Source: a virus
Reading direction: 5' to 3' (one strand)
Virus record (IMG/VR): IMGVR_UViG_3300021963_000410
Span: 1 to 33,066 of that record
Length of the DNA stretch: 33,066 nt
In this document: in pieces, positions 22,081 to 30,571 of the stretch
Position numbering within the stretch: position 1 is the stretch's first letter
Layout of the letters: each line of letters starts with the position of its first letter
Notes under the pieces: generated by a model
The model's database searches: none
Told to the model about the DNA's origin: nothing
What the model saw: the letters and a program-made list of their open reading frames with translations, nothing else
Translations under genes and position numbers: made by a program

Positions 22081-22357
22081 GGATTATCGCCTCTCTAAAG
22101 CTGGTGTCGCTGGGTACAACAAACCCAAGCGCACACCTAGCCATCCCAAGAAGTCTCACATCGTTGTGGCTAAAGAAGGTAGTCTAATTAAGACGATCCG
22201 CTTTGGTGAGCAAGGTGCTAAGACTGCTGGCAAGCCCAAGGCTGGCGAAAGCGAGGCGATGAAAAAGAAACGAGCAAGCTTCAAGGCTCGTCATGCTAAG
22301 AACATCCGTAAGGGCAAACTGTCTGCCGCTTACTGGGCTGACAAGGTAAAATGGTAA
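22073..22357 (+). CDS. DUF6321-like basic protein
   Basis: This 94-residue protein starts at a GTG eight bases before the previous stop. DYRLSKAGVAGYNKPKRTPS, KKSHIVVAKEGSLIKTIRFG and ASFKARHAKNIRKGKLSAAY then WADKVKW form a pattern shared by a small phage/marine-virus family (DUF6321) without a known role. It ends immediately before the fibre start. All four cluster members are basic and translationally linked, so they likely work together. Confidence 0.75.
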   Translation: MAKDYRLSKAGVAGYNKPKRTPSHPKKSHIVVAKEGSLIKTIRFGEQGAKTAGKPKAGESEAMKKKRASFKARHAKNIRKGKLSAAYWADKVKW

Positions 22358-24604
22358 ATGGCCTATCCGATACGCCCGAAAAATCTAAAGAAGATCGGTG
22401 TCGATGATGACAACGTAGCCGCGCTACGCGATCTTCAGCGTAAGGTTACGGCGTTGACGGAAGGCCAGCCTAACCAAGCTGGTGTAGGCTCTTTGACTTG
22501 GAGCGATGCGCTCGGCACTTTCACTATTACAAAGCCCGGTGGAACTGTTGTTCCTGTAGGCACTGTAACTAGCGTTGCGGCCTCTGGCGGCACTACTGGT
22601 CTTACCTTTTCTGGTTCACCTATTATTGGATCTGGTACTCTCACACTTGGCGGGACACTTGATTTAGATAACGGCGGAACTGGCGCGACTACTGCTGCCG
22701 GAGCGCGAACCGCTCTTGGTTTGGGTACTGCTGCTACTACAGATGCCTCTGCATATGCTACCGCGGCTCAAGGCGCTAAAGCTGATACTGCTGTTCAAAC
22801 TATTTTATCTGCCGATGGTTCTGTAACTATAACTGGAACTACAGCTATAGACCTTTCCGTTGTCGTTGCTGGTTCAACATCTAATGTCCTGCTGCCTGTT
22901 CGCAACACCACGGGCGCAACGCTCACAAAAGGCACTGCGGTATATATCAGCGGCGCTACTGGTCAGCGTTCTACTGTTAGTAAGGCGATTGCAACAAGTG
23001 ACGCAACATCTGCGCAGACACTTGGTTTAGTTACCGCTAATATTTCTAATAACTCCAATGGCAATGTGACGCTTATTGGAACCATTATTGATATTGATAC
23101 ATCTGCCTACACGGATGGTCAGCAACTATATCTTAGCCCAACAACGGCTGGAACACTGACAGCAACTAAGCCATATGCACCTGACCACTTGGTTTACATG
23201 GCAGTTGTTGAATACGCGCATCCAGTGCATGGCAAGTTATTTGTCAAAGTCCAAAACGGTTATGAAATGGACGAACTGCATAATGTTGCGGCCCAATCCC
23301 CTGCTAATAACGATGGCCTGTTTTACAACACAACGACAAACTTATGGGAAAAGAAGTCGATTGTTACGGCGCTTGGTTACACACCTTACAACGCTACAAA
23401 CCCTGCTGGCTACACGACTAACACAGGAACAGTTACTAGTATTAACTTAACTGCTGGCACAGGCATCGCCGTTTCTGGTGGGCCAATTACGTCTTCTGGT
23501 TCTATTACTGTAACGAATACCGCGCCAGATCAGGTCGTATCTTTAGCTGGCGCTGGCACAACTGCCATTACTGGAACATATCCAAGTTTCACGATTACAT
23601 CGAATGACCAGTATGTCGGAACTGTAACAAGCGTTAGCGGCGCAGGCACTGTCAACGGCATCACGCTTACTGGATCAGTAACTAGTAGCGGCTCTTTGAC
23701 GCTGGGCGGAACTCTTAGCGGGATTGTTAATAGCCAACTGACAAACTCATCTATTACAATTAACGGCTCTGCAATTAGTCTTGGCGGTTCTGTTTCGGTT
23801 GGGACTGTTACAAGCGTTGGTGGCACTGGCTCGGTAAATGGAATCACGCTCACCGGCAATGTCACTTCAAGTGGCAGTCTAACGCTCGGCGGCACACTGT
23901 CGAACGTCAGCCTCACAACGCAAGTCACAGGCACACTTCCAGTTGGCAATGGCGGCACAGGCACAGCTACGGCGTTCACCACTGGCTCCATCGTCTTTGC
24001 TAACTCATCCGGCATTTACGCCCAAGACAATGCCAACTTCAACTGGAACAATACCAACAAGACGCTCGGTGTTGGTCGCACTGCATCATCTAACGTGCGC
24101 GTTTATTCCAAGGGCGGCACAACGGGTTCAGGCGCGTTCTCTTACTATGGTGAGAACAGCGCGGGGACTGGCTGCTTTGGTATCCGCGACGATGGCGCAT
24201 TTTATTCTGGTCAAGCATCTCTTTCGCCTTACAACCTGACCACTGCTGCTGCTGCAAACCTAGTCGTTGCTGCGGACTATTATCTGTATCGCTCAACTTC
24301 TTCGGCGCGTTACAAGAAGAACATTGTTGATTATGATCGCGGGTTGGATGCGATAATGTCGCTACGCCCTGTCTATTACGAAGGCAAAGGTGAGATCGAC
24401 GAAGGCAAGCGGTTTGCTGGTTTTGTCGCAGAAGAAGTTTACGACGCTGGGCTAACTGAGTTCGTTGTATTGGACGAAGAAGGAAAGCCTGATGCATTGC
24501 ACTATGGCAATATGAATGCGCTTTTAGTAAGTGCGCTACAGGAAGCTCTCTATCATATTACCATTTTAATTAAACGCGTAAACGAGTTAGAAAAAAAACA
24601 GTAA
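22358..24604 (+). CDS. tail fibre with C-terminal S74 self-cleaving chaperone
   Basis: This is a 748-residue protein. A short N-terminal helical part (LKKIGVDDDNVAALRDLQRK) may attach to the virion. Four modules starting GTVTSV follow at residues 68, 357, 421 and 482; each is Thr/Ser/Gly-rich beta structure. The C-terminal region from about 645 is a Peptidase_S74 intramolecular chaperone. It includes SSARYKKNI, with S648 and K653 at the spacing of the Ser-Lys catalytic pair, and later FAGFVAEEVYD and a coiled end. It trimerises the fibre and then cuts itself off. The gene sits in the packaging block, far from the other fibres. Confidence 0.85.
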   Translation: MAYPIRPKNLKKIGVDDDNVAALRDLQRKVTALTEGQPNQAGVGSLTWSDALGTFTITKPGGTVVPVGTVTSVAASGGTTGLTFSGSPIIGSGTLTLGGTLDLDNGGTGATTAAGARTALGLGTAATTDASAYATAAQGAKADTAVQTILSADGSVTITGTTAIDLSVVVAGSTSNVLLPVRNTTGATLTKGTAVYISGATGQRSTVSKAIATSDATSAQTLGLVTANISNNSNGNVTLIGTIIDIDTSAYTDGQQLYLSPTTAGTLTATKPYAPDHLVYMAVVEYAHPVHGKLFVKVQNGYEMDELHNVAAQSPANNDGLFYNTTTNLWEKKSIVTALGYTPYNATNPAGYTTNTGTVTSINLTAGTGIAVSGGPITSSGSITVTNTAPDQVVSLAGAGTTAITGTYPSFTITSNDQYVGTVTSVSGAGTVNGITLTGSVTSSGSLTLGGTLSGIVNSQLTNSSITINGSAISLGGSVSVGTVTSVGGTGSVNGITLTGNVTSSGSLTLGGTLSNVSLTTQVTGTLPVGNGGTGTATAFTTGSIVFANSSGIYAQDNANFNWNNTNKTLGVGRTASSNVRVYSKGGTTGSGAFSYYGENSAGTGCFGIRDDGAFYSGQASLSPYNLTTAAAANLVVAADYYLYRSTSSARYKKNIVDYDRGLDAIMSLRPVYYEGKGEIDEGKRFAGFVAEEVYDAGLTEFVVLDEEGKPDALHYGNMNALLVSALQEALYHITILIKRVNELEKKQ

Positions 24605-24612
24605 GGGACATT

Positions 24613-24804
24613 ATGAGCTTTGCTAATATGATTTCTATTGAGGATCGCCGCCGCCTCCGGCACATTGTTCGCAAGGTTCATTTGTCGCATTATCCTGCTG
24701 ACAAGCTTACCAATGTTGAATGCGATAAGCTAATCGATGCATGGGGGCCAGAAGTCGTGTCAGATATTATCCGCAAAACTATGAATGCTGGGCAGATCGC
24801 TTGA
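24613..24804 (+). CDS. small protein ahead of large terminase, unknown
   Basis: This is a 63-residue protein with an AAGGGACATT ribosome region. It is helical and basic (ISIEDRRRLRHIVRKVHLSH) with a helical end (DAWGPEVVSDIIRKTM). It overlaps the chosen start of the terminase by TTGA. No family was recognised. Similar short proteins often sit just before terL. Confidence 0.7.
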   Translation: MSFANMISIEDRRRLRHIVRKVHLSHYPADKLTNVECDKLIDAWGPEVVSDIIRKTMNAGQIA

Positions 24805-26312
24805 GTGGTTTAAAGTACAAGCCGGGCGGTGAAACGCTTCGGCAGTTCATGCTAGATGATCACTTCTTCCGTGGATTGCGTGGGCCTGTAGGTTCTGGCA
24901 AATCCGCTTGCTGCGCCATTGAAATGTTTCGTCGATCCTTAGCACAGGAACCAAACAGTGAAGGTATACGGAAAAGCCGTTGGGCCGTGGTACGTAACAC
25001 TAATCCGCAGCTCCGCACCACTACCATTAAAACATGGCTCGATTGGTTTCCAGAGCATATATGGGGGAAAATGCTTTGGCATCCACCGCCTTATACTCAC
25101 CACATCAAAAAGGGCGATCTGGATATGGAAGTTATTTTCTTGGCGCTTGATCGTCCAGAAGATGTAAAGAAACTTCTATCTCTTGAACTTACGGGCGTAT
25201 GGATAAACGAAGCAAGAGAAATCCCCAAGCAAATCGTTGACGCTTGCACAATGCGTGTCGGACGTTTCCCTTCCATGAAAGATGGTGGGCCTACATGGTA
25301 TGGCGTTATTGCGGATACAAACGCTCCAGATGAAGATCACTGGTGGCCTGTGATGGCAGGGGAAGCGCCTCTCCCAGATCACGTATCCCGTGAAGAAGCA
25401 ATGATGCTTATTAAGCCGGACACATGGCGATTTTTTACCCAGCCGGGCGGTATGGTAGCCAATATCGACAATGAAGGTAATGTGCAAAACTACCAAAAAA
25501 ATCCTTTGGCCGAAAATCTTTCGAACCTGACACCCAACTATTATCCAGATATTATCACTGGTAAGACTAAGAGTTGGATCGATGTCTATGTCATGAACAA
25601 ACTTGGCAGCCTTTCTGATGGCAAACCAGTTTACCCAATGTTTGACGAGTCCGTGCATATTGCTAAGGAGCCAATTCTTCCAACGCCCGGTATTCCAATT
25701 ATTGTCGGACTTGATTTTGGTCTAACCCCAGCGGCGGCTTTCTGTCAGATGGTGCGTGGGCGGTGGTTTGTGCTGCACGAATTGGTAGCGCAAGACATGG
25801 GGATAGTTAGATTCGCTGAGTTACTAAAGATTGAAATGGCCCAGAAGTTTCCGGGATCTCAGTTTATTGTGTATGGAGATCCGGCTGGTGACTATCGTGC
25901 GCAGACAGACGAACGAACACCATTCCAGATTTTACGGCAAGCTGGAATTACTGCTTACGTTGCACCAACAAATGATCCTGCACTGCGTATTGAAGCCGTA
26001 GCCACACCCCTCAATCGTATGGTTGATGCGCAGCCGGGCTTCTTAATTGATTCGCGTTGCAATAACTTAACCAAAGGTTTTCGTGGTGGCTATCACTATC
26101 GCAGACTACAGGTATCAGGTAATGCTCGGCATGAAGAAAAGCCGGAAAAGAATAACTTCTCTCACGTACATGATGCATTGCAATATGCTTTTTGTGGTGG
26201 CGGAGAAGGCCGTGCATTAACCACAGGTCGAACTGATACGCGTCCAGTAAATGGTCGCGCTATTTTTGATCTATTCAAAAAACCAAATAGATTGCGCCGC
26301 TCAACTTTTTAG
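24801..26312 (+). CDS. terL: large terminase subunit
   Basis: The start used is the TTG at 24801, overlapping the preceding stop. The conserved N-terminal segment LKYKPGGETLRQFML begins there, while the ATG at 24741 would add 20 residues from another gene. The product is 503 residues. It has a Walker A at residues 28-35 (GPVGSGKS), a Walker-B-like segment (LTGVWINEAREI) and an RNase H-type nuclease with D305 (GLDFG), D360 (YGDPAGD) and D458 (VHDALQY). It powers DNA entry into the prohead and cuts concatemers. Its TAG is part of the AGTCCATTG motif. Confidence 0.93.
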   Translation: MSGLKYKPGGETLRQFMLDDHFFRGLRGPVGSGKSACCAIEMFRRSLAQEPNSEGIRKSRWAVVRNTNPQLRTTTIKTWLDWFPEHIWGKMLWHPPPYTHHIKKGDLDMEVIFLALDRPEDVKKLLSLELTGVWINEAREIPKQIVDACTMRVGRFPSMKDGGPTWYGVIADTNAPDEDHWWPVMAGEAPLPDHVSREEAMMLIKPDTWRFFTQPGGMVANIDNEGNVQNYQKNPLAENLSNLTPNYYPDIITGKTKSWIDVYVMNKLGSLSDGKPVYPMFDESVHIAKEPILPTPGIPIIVGLDFGLTPAAAFCQMVRGRWFVLHELVAQDMGIVRFAELLKIEMAQKFPGSQFIVYGDPAGDYRAQTDERTPFQILRQAGITAYVAPTNDPALRIEAVATPLNRMVDAQPGFLIDSRCNNLTKGFRGGYHYRRLQVSGNARHEEKPEKNNFSHVHDALQYAFCGGGEGRALTTGRTDTRPVNGRAIFDLFKKPNRLRRSTF

Positions 26313-26319
26313 TCCATTG
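26309..26319 (+). promoter_or_regulatory. YAGTCCATTG motif, copy at end of terL
   Basis: TTAGTCCATTG includes the terL stop codon TAG (26310-26312). It is 50 bases before the next start; a GTGCAGT sequence follows, as in the copy at 7564. Confidence 0.5.
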
Positions 26320-26368
26320 CTTATCTAGGTGCAGTCGATTCATTGAGTTGACATGGGAGCTATATCTT

Positions 26369-26605
26369 ATGTGCTTTAAGAAACCAAAGATGCCTGCTGC
26401 ATCTACCGAAGAAATGCAGGCTGAGGCTGAATTAAAACAGCAGCGCGAAGCTATGCGAGCAGAATTGGCTACTGTAAAGGCCGAATCGAAAGATCGTCGT
26501 ATGCAAGAAGCGATTGCTAAATCTACTGGTCGGTTTGGTTTCCGCTCTTTACTTTCTGGTCGCAAAGGCGGACAGGGTTTTGTTTCTCGCAGTTTGATGG
26601 GATAA
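26369..26605 (+). CDS. small pre-portal virion-associated protein, unknown
   Basis: The start at 26369 follows GGGAG; the frame extends upstream to a TTG at 26348. The 78-residue product begins MCFKKPKMPAAS, an opening shared by many short proteins encoded just before phage portal genes. Charged helix follows (EEMQAEAELKQQREAMRAEL), then a Gly/Arg/Ser-rich tail (FGFRSLLSGRKGGQGF). The role is unknown; a structural or ejected protein is likely. Confidence 0.7.
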   Translation: MCFKKPKMPAASTEEMQAEAELKQQREAMRAELATVKAESKDRRMQEAIAKSTGRFGFRSLLSGRKGGQGFVSRSLMG

Positions 26606-26611
26606 TTATAG

Positions 26612-28189
26612 ATGCCTGTTGTACAACAGCCAGCGATTAGCATTTCTTCTAACGCTACAAGTGCGGAGCGAGTACTGGCTCGTTTTCAACGTGCCAAGGT
26701 TTTACGAGAGCCTTGGGTTTCAGAGTACGAAGAGTGCTATGAATACGCACTACCAAGCCGCGAAAGCTTTTATGCGCAAGCTGCTGGACAGTCTCGAACA
26801 GATAAAATTTTTGATGAGACTGCAATTGTGGGTGTGCAGGAGTTTGCATCACGCCTACAATCTGGTCTTATTCCTAATTATGCGCGGTGGGCTGAACTTA
26901 TTGCAGGCTCAGAGATCCCAGAAGAAGAGCGTTCAGAAGTTAATAAAGCTTTAGAGGACGTTACTGAATACGTTTTTGAGATCATTCAGAACAGTAACTT
27001 TGCGCAAGAAGCAAACGAATCACTAATTGATATTGCTCTTGGCACTGCTTGTATGCGTGTTGACGAGGGTGATGCGCTTAATCCTGTAATGTTTACGGCA
27101 GTACCACTGCCACAATTATATCTTGATACTGGGCCAGATGACAAGTTGGACTCGATATTCCGTGAGCGTTCTATCAAAGCTTCGAATATCAAAGTCGCTT
27201 ATCCCAATGCCAAGTTGCCAATGGAACTTGCGCGTGAACTTGCATCCGGCACAGATCGACACGTTACGATTGTAGAAAATGTGTATCGTGATTGGTCATC
27301 CACTGTAAACGAAGTCAATAAGTTTTGCGTTGTAATCCCCGAATACAATGAAATGTTGGTAGAAGAAACTTATCGTGGCACGGGTTCTAGCCCATATGTT
27401 GCGTTTCGTTGGTCTAAGTCGGCAGGCGAAGTATGGGGTCGTGGGCCGCTGCTTAATGCTATGCCTGCGGTAAAAACCACCAACCTCGTGGTGCAAATGA
27501 TTTTAGAAAATGCTCAGATGTCAATCTCTGGAATCTATACTGCTGAAGACGATGGAATTATAAACCCGTCAAACATTCGCTTGATTCCCGGGACAATTAT
27601 TCCCGTGGCTCCGGGCAGTTCTGGTATTCGTCCTGTCGGCTCTGCTGGTAGCTTTGACGTTGCTCAACTTGTGCTATCAGATATGCGGATGAACATTCGC
27701 AAAGCTTTGTACAACGAAATGCTTGGCAATCCGAATACTACGCCAATGTCTGCTACTGAAGTTGCGCAGCGCATGGCAGACTTGTCACGGCAAATTGGTT
27801 CTGCTTTCGGACGTTTGCAGGCAGAGTTTATCAATCCTATTTTGCGGCGTGTTCTTTATATTTTAAAGAAGCAGGGACGCATTGAGATCCCTACTATTAA
27901 TGGTCGTGAGGTTCAGGTGCGCTCGACTAGCCCATTGGCTCAAGCGCAGGCGTATGAAGACATTACTTCAATCAATCGTTTCCTCGAACTAATACAAGGA
28001 CGATTTGGCCCACAAATGGTAAACTTGTTTGTTAAGGGCGATGAGGCTACAAAGTACTTAGCTGCTAAATTTGGAGTGCCAGACAGCCTTGTCCGCAATG
28101 AAGCGGAACGGGCTGAGCTTGCACAAAACATATCACAGATGGGACAAGCGGGACAAAATGGAATCGACGCATCGGGTCTTGGGGGCTGA
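26612..28189 (+). CDS. portal (head-to-tail connector) protein
   Basis: This 525-residue protein has the length and pattern of podovirus head-tail connectors (T7 gp8 type): a helical N-terminus (VLARFQRAKVLREPWVSEYE), FDETAIVGVQEFASRLQSGL, a strand-rich middle with LPQLYLDTGP, AFRWSKSAGEVWGRGPLLNA, PTVK-like segments, and MSATEVAQRMADLSRQIGSA in the long C-terminal helix. A Gly/Gln-rich end follows. Twelve copies form the vertex for DNA packaging. The Bbp19-like gene overlaps its last codons. Confidence 0.88.
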   Translation: MPVVQQPAISISSNATSAERVLARFQRAKVLREPWVSEYEECYEYALPSRESFYAQAAGQSRTDKIFDETAIVGVQEFASRLQSGLIPNYARWAELIAGSEIPEEERSEVNKALEDVTEYVFEIIQNSNFAQEANESLIDIALGTACMRVDEGDALNPVMFTAVPLPQLYLDTGPDDKLDSIFRERSIKASNIKVAYPNAKLPMELARELASGTDRHVTIVENVYRDWSSTVNEVNKFCVVIPEYNEMLVEETYRGTGSSPYVAFRWSKSAGEVWGRGPLLNAMPAVKTTNLVVQMILENAQMSISGIYTAEDDGIINPSNIRLIPGTIIPVAPGSSGIRPVGSAGSFDVAQLVLSDMRMNIRKALYNEMLGNPNTTPMSATEVAQRMADLSRQIGSAFGRLQAEFINPILRRVLYILKKQGRIEIPTINGREVQVRSTSPLAQAQAYEDITSINRFLELIQGRFGPQMVNLFVKGDEATKYLAAKFGVPDSLVRNEAERAELAQNISQMGQAGQNGIDASGLGG

Positions 28190-28409
28190 CGGAATTAACC
28201 GAAGCTCTAAGGAAGACGAAGAACTTAATCAAATCATCTCAGCCTTGTTTCGATCACGGGCTGGTAAGCGGGTTTTAGATTACCTGCGATCCATAACTAT
28301 TGAGTATGTAGCAGGCCCAAACATTAGTGATGGTGAACTGCGGCACCGAGAAGGAATGCGCTACCTTGTCGGTATCATCGAGGAGCGCATGAGAATGGGA
28401 CAGAAGTGA
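28158..28409 (+). CDS. Bbp19-like protein
   Basis: This is an 83-residue protein whose start lies inside the 3' end of the portal gene in another frame. LFRSRAGKRVLDYLRSITIE followed by REGMRYLVGIIEERM agrees with the Bbp19 family, named from Bordetella phage BPP-1 and found between portal and scaffold genes. Its function is unknown; the location suggests head assembly. The stop overlaps the scaffold start region (GTGATG). Confidence 0.7.
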   Translation: MESTHRVLGADGINRSSKEDEELNQIISALFRSRAGKRVLDYLRSITIEYVAGPNISDGELRHREGMRYLVGIIEERMRMGQK

Positions 28410-29137
28410 TGGAAGAACAAACTGAAAATGCAGAAGCAACTGAATCTGTAGAAACCCCTGCAACTATTGAGCGCCCAGAATGGTTGCCCGAAAAGTTTTG
28501 GGTAGACGGAAACGCATCCTACGAAAACCTTGCCAAGTCTTATTCCGAGCTAGAAAAAATGCGCGGCAATATGAAAGAGGCCGTGGTTAAAGAGTTTGAA
28601 GCTGAACGGATTGGTGCGCGTCCAGAATCACCTACTGATTACAAACTGCCCGAAGCGGACTATCTTGATGGTGATCAACTTGCAGGCAGTCCCATTGTTG
28701 AATGGTGGCGCAACTTTGCTCATGAAAGCGGCTACAATCAAGAGCAGTTTGAAACTGCTATTAACAAGTATGCTGAAGTCGAAGTCGCTCGAATTCAGGA
28801 ATCTTATCAGCGTGAGATAGCTGCACTTGGTGAGAATGCCGATGCTCGTATTGAAGCTGTGACACTTTGGATGAACAATACTTTTAGCGAATCGCAACGT
28901 GAGGCATTGGCAGATGCCTGCGCTACAGCTTCTGGTGTTGAGGCTGTTGAGCAGATCATCAATATGCTTAAGGCTAGTGGGAATGTAGATCCTGCTGCCT
29001 TTGAAAAGCCACCAGAAGTTACTCGTGCAGATGTTGAAAGGATGATGCAGGATCGTCGCTATTGGCATCCTGCTGATCGTGACCCTGCTTTTGTTAAGCA
29101 GGTAGAGGACTTCTTTAAAAAATCTTTTAGCGCATGA
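28409..29137 (+). CDS. scaffolding protein
   Basis: The ATG at 28409 is used; a GTG at 28406 is also in frame. The 242-residue product is acidic. RPEWLPEKFWVDGNASYENL and AKSYSELEKMRG form the usual opening of podovirus scaffolds. A long helical middle follows, then a C-terminal basic/aromatic part (ADVERMMQDRRYWHPADRDP, VKQVEDFFKKSF) that would bind the capsid. It directs prohead assembly and is then lost. Its stop overlaps the acetyltransferase ATG. Confidence 0.88.
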   Translation: MEEQTENAEATESVETPATIERPEWLPEKFWVDGNASYENLAKSYSELEKMRGNMKEAVVKEFEAERIGARPESPTDYKLPEADYLDGDQLAGSPIVEWWRNFAHESGYNQEQFETAINKYAEVEVARIQESYQREIAALGENADARIEAVTLWMNNTFSESQREALADACATASGVEAVEQIINMLKASGNVDPAAFEKPPEVTRADVERMMQDRRYWHPADRDPAFVKQVEDFFKKSFSA

Positions 29138-29595
29138 TCCGCAAGCTAAAAGCTAGTGACATTGCCGAGGTTATGCAATTAGCCAAGGCAATGCACGAGG
29201 AGTCGCCTTTTTATAATTGCTATCCTTTTAGCGAAGAAAAAATAACCAGACTTTATGAAGTCTTTCTTCATGATCCAGATTGGCTTTGCGTAGTTGCAGA
29301 GTTTAACGAAAAGATCATTGGCTTCTTAGCAGTAACAATTGTTCCTACCTTTTTTGGGGATGCTCGTTTTGTTGAGGACATATCTTTTTACGTTGAGCCT
29401 AAATATCGCGGGACTAGTGCTGCACTTCGTTTAGTTCGATTTGTAGAAGAGTGGGCTATCATGAATGAGGTCGCAGCAATTAGGGTTGGTATTACTACTG
29501 GCACTAATCCTAAAGCTGCGGGTAGTTTCTTTGTTCGTCTTGGTTACGAAGAAAGTGGCAGACTATACACGAAATTAGTTGGGATGAGCAATTAG
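29134..29595 (+). CDS. GNAT-family N-acetyltransferase
   Basis: This is a 153-residue protein in ATGA overlap with the scaffold gene. It shows the GNAT fold: IRKLKASDIAEVMQLAKAMH at the start, LCVVAEFNEKIIGFLAVTIV, FVEDISFYVEPKYRG with the acetyl-CoA loop RGTSAALRLV, and NPKAAGSFFVRLGYEE near the end. It transfers an acetyl group from acetyl-CoA. Position between scaffold and capsid genes ties it to head assembly; it could modify the capsid, the scaffold or a host protein. Its stop lies in the AGTCCATTG motif. Confidence 0.85.
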   Translation: MIRKLKASDIAEVMQLAKAMHEESPFYNCYPFSEEKITRLYEVFLHDPDWLCVVAEFNEKIIGFLAVTIVPTFFGDARFVEDISFYVEPKYRGTSAALRLVRFVEEWAIMNEVAAIRVGITTGTNPKAAGSFFVRLGYEESGRLYTKLVGMSN

Positions 29596-29602
29596 TCCAT
29601 TG
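29592..29602 (+). promoter_or_regulatory. YAGTCCATTG motif, copy ahead of capsid gene
   Basis: TTAGTCCATTG includes the acetyltransferase stop (29593-29595). GTCCATTGA could pair with TCAA and TGGAC 15-30 bases further on. It begins the capsid leader. Confidence 0.5.
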
Positions 29603-29734
29603 ATGTATTGTTCATTTCAATTGATTTGGACAGTTAGGCCCGCAAAGTTACCATCGGCCCGTAAGGATAACCGAATGCAGGACAGGAGCGGATAACCGAC
29701 TGAAACTGTCGTCACTTAATGAAAGGTAGCTAAA
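29603..29734 (+). promoter_or_regulatory. repeat-rich 5' leader of the capsid gene
   Basis: The leader has a long-range inverted repeat, GACAGTT (29629-29635) with AACTGTC (29704-29710). Inside it are two direct repeats: GGCCCG at 29637 and 29656, and GGATAACCGA at 29665 and 29690. A GAAAGG ribosome site ends it. Such leaders can carry a promoter or protect mRNA. Confidence 0.5.
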
Positions 29735-30559
29735 ATGGCTCTCGATATTAACGACGCGTTTGTTAAGCAGTTTGAATCCGAAGTCCACATGGCTTACCAG
29801 CGGATGGGTTCAAAGTTGCGTAACACCACGCGTTTTAAAGGTAACGTGAAGGGTTCGTCCACCACGTTCCAAAAAGTTGGTACTGGCGTTGCTGGTACTA
29901 AATCGCGTCACGGCAACGTGCCTGTAATGTCAGTTGATCACACTGCTGTAGAATGCACCCTCGGTGATTACTACGCTGCTGATTACATTGATAAACTAGA
30001 CGAATTGAAGATTAACCATGACGAGCGTATGGTAATCACTCAATCGGCTGCTGCGGCTGTTGGCCGTAAGTCCGATGAATTGATTGTTGCTGCTCTTGAT
30101 GGCACGAGCAACACCATTACCGAAAGCGGTACAACTGGCCTAACTATTGGCAAGATTGAAACTGTGTTTGCGGCATTTGGTGACAATGATGTGCCAGAAG
30201 ATGGTGAGCGTTACTTCGTTGTTTCGCCTACTGCTTGGACTGATTTGCTGAACATTTCGGCGTTCGCTGATGCGGACTTCGTTGGTGCAGACGATCTTCC
30301 ATACAAGGGCGGCATGGTTGCTCGTCGTTGGCTTGGCTTTATGTGGATGACCTTCTCTGGTCTCGACAAGGCTTCCAACATTCGCAAGAACTTTGCGTAC
30401 CACCGTTCGGCTATTGGCCTTGCGTCGGGTGCAGAAGTTTCGACTGAACTGAACTACATTCCTGAGAAGGCAGCTCACCTTGCTACGTCGATGATGTCGC
30501 AGGGCGCGGTGTTGATCGATACTCGCGGCGTGTACGAAGTTCAGGCATATGAAGCGTAA
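29735..30559 (+). CDS. major capsid protein
   Basis: This 274-residue protein is of the podovirus capsid type seen in BPP-1-like phages: an N-terminal arm (MALDINDAFVKQFESEVHMA), RFKGNVKGSSTTFQKVG, DYYAADYIDKLDEL, DERMVITQSAAAAVGRKSDE, ERYFVVSPTAWTDLLNI and a C-terminal TSMMSQGAVLIDTRGVYEV. These match the HK97-fold capsids of this group in order. Its position after the scaffold and before tail genes agrees. It is preceded by the longest leader of the late block, fitting high expression. Confidence 0.9.
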   Translation: MALDINDAFVKQFESEVHMAYQRMGSKLRNTTRFKGNVKGSSTTFQKVGTGVAGTKSRHGNVPVMSVDHTAVECTLGDYYAADYIDKLDELKINHDERMVITQSAAAAVGRKSDELIVAALDGTSNTITESGTTGLTIGKIETVFAAFGDNDVPEDGERYFVVSPTAWTDLLNISAFADADFVGADDLPYKGGMVARRWLGFMWMTFSGLDKASNIRKNFAYHRSAIGLASGAEVSTELNYIPEKAAHLATSMMSQGAVLIDTRGVYEVQAYEA

Positions 30560-30571
30560 GGAGATTTAATC

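Noticed and set aside
23530-24015. Minus-strand frame of 161 residues inside the fibre gene
   Set aside because: Its Pro/Val-rich repeats are the reverse reading of the Thr/Ser/Gly fibre modules; no ribosome site.
26612-30559. BPP-1-like head genes hinting at a diversity-generating retroelement
   Set aside because: No reverse transcriptase, and no template/variable repeat pair with adenine-specific differences was found near the fibre genes.
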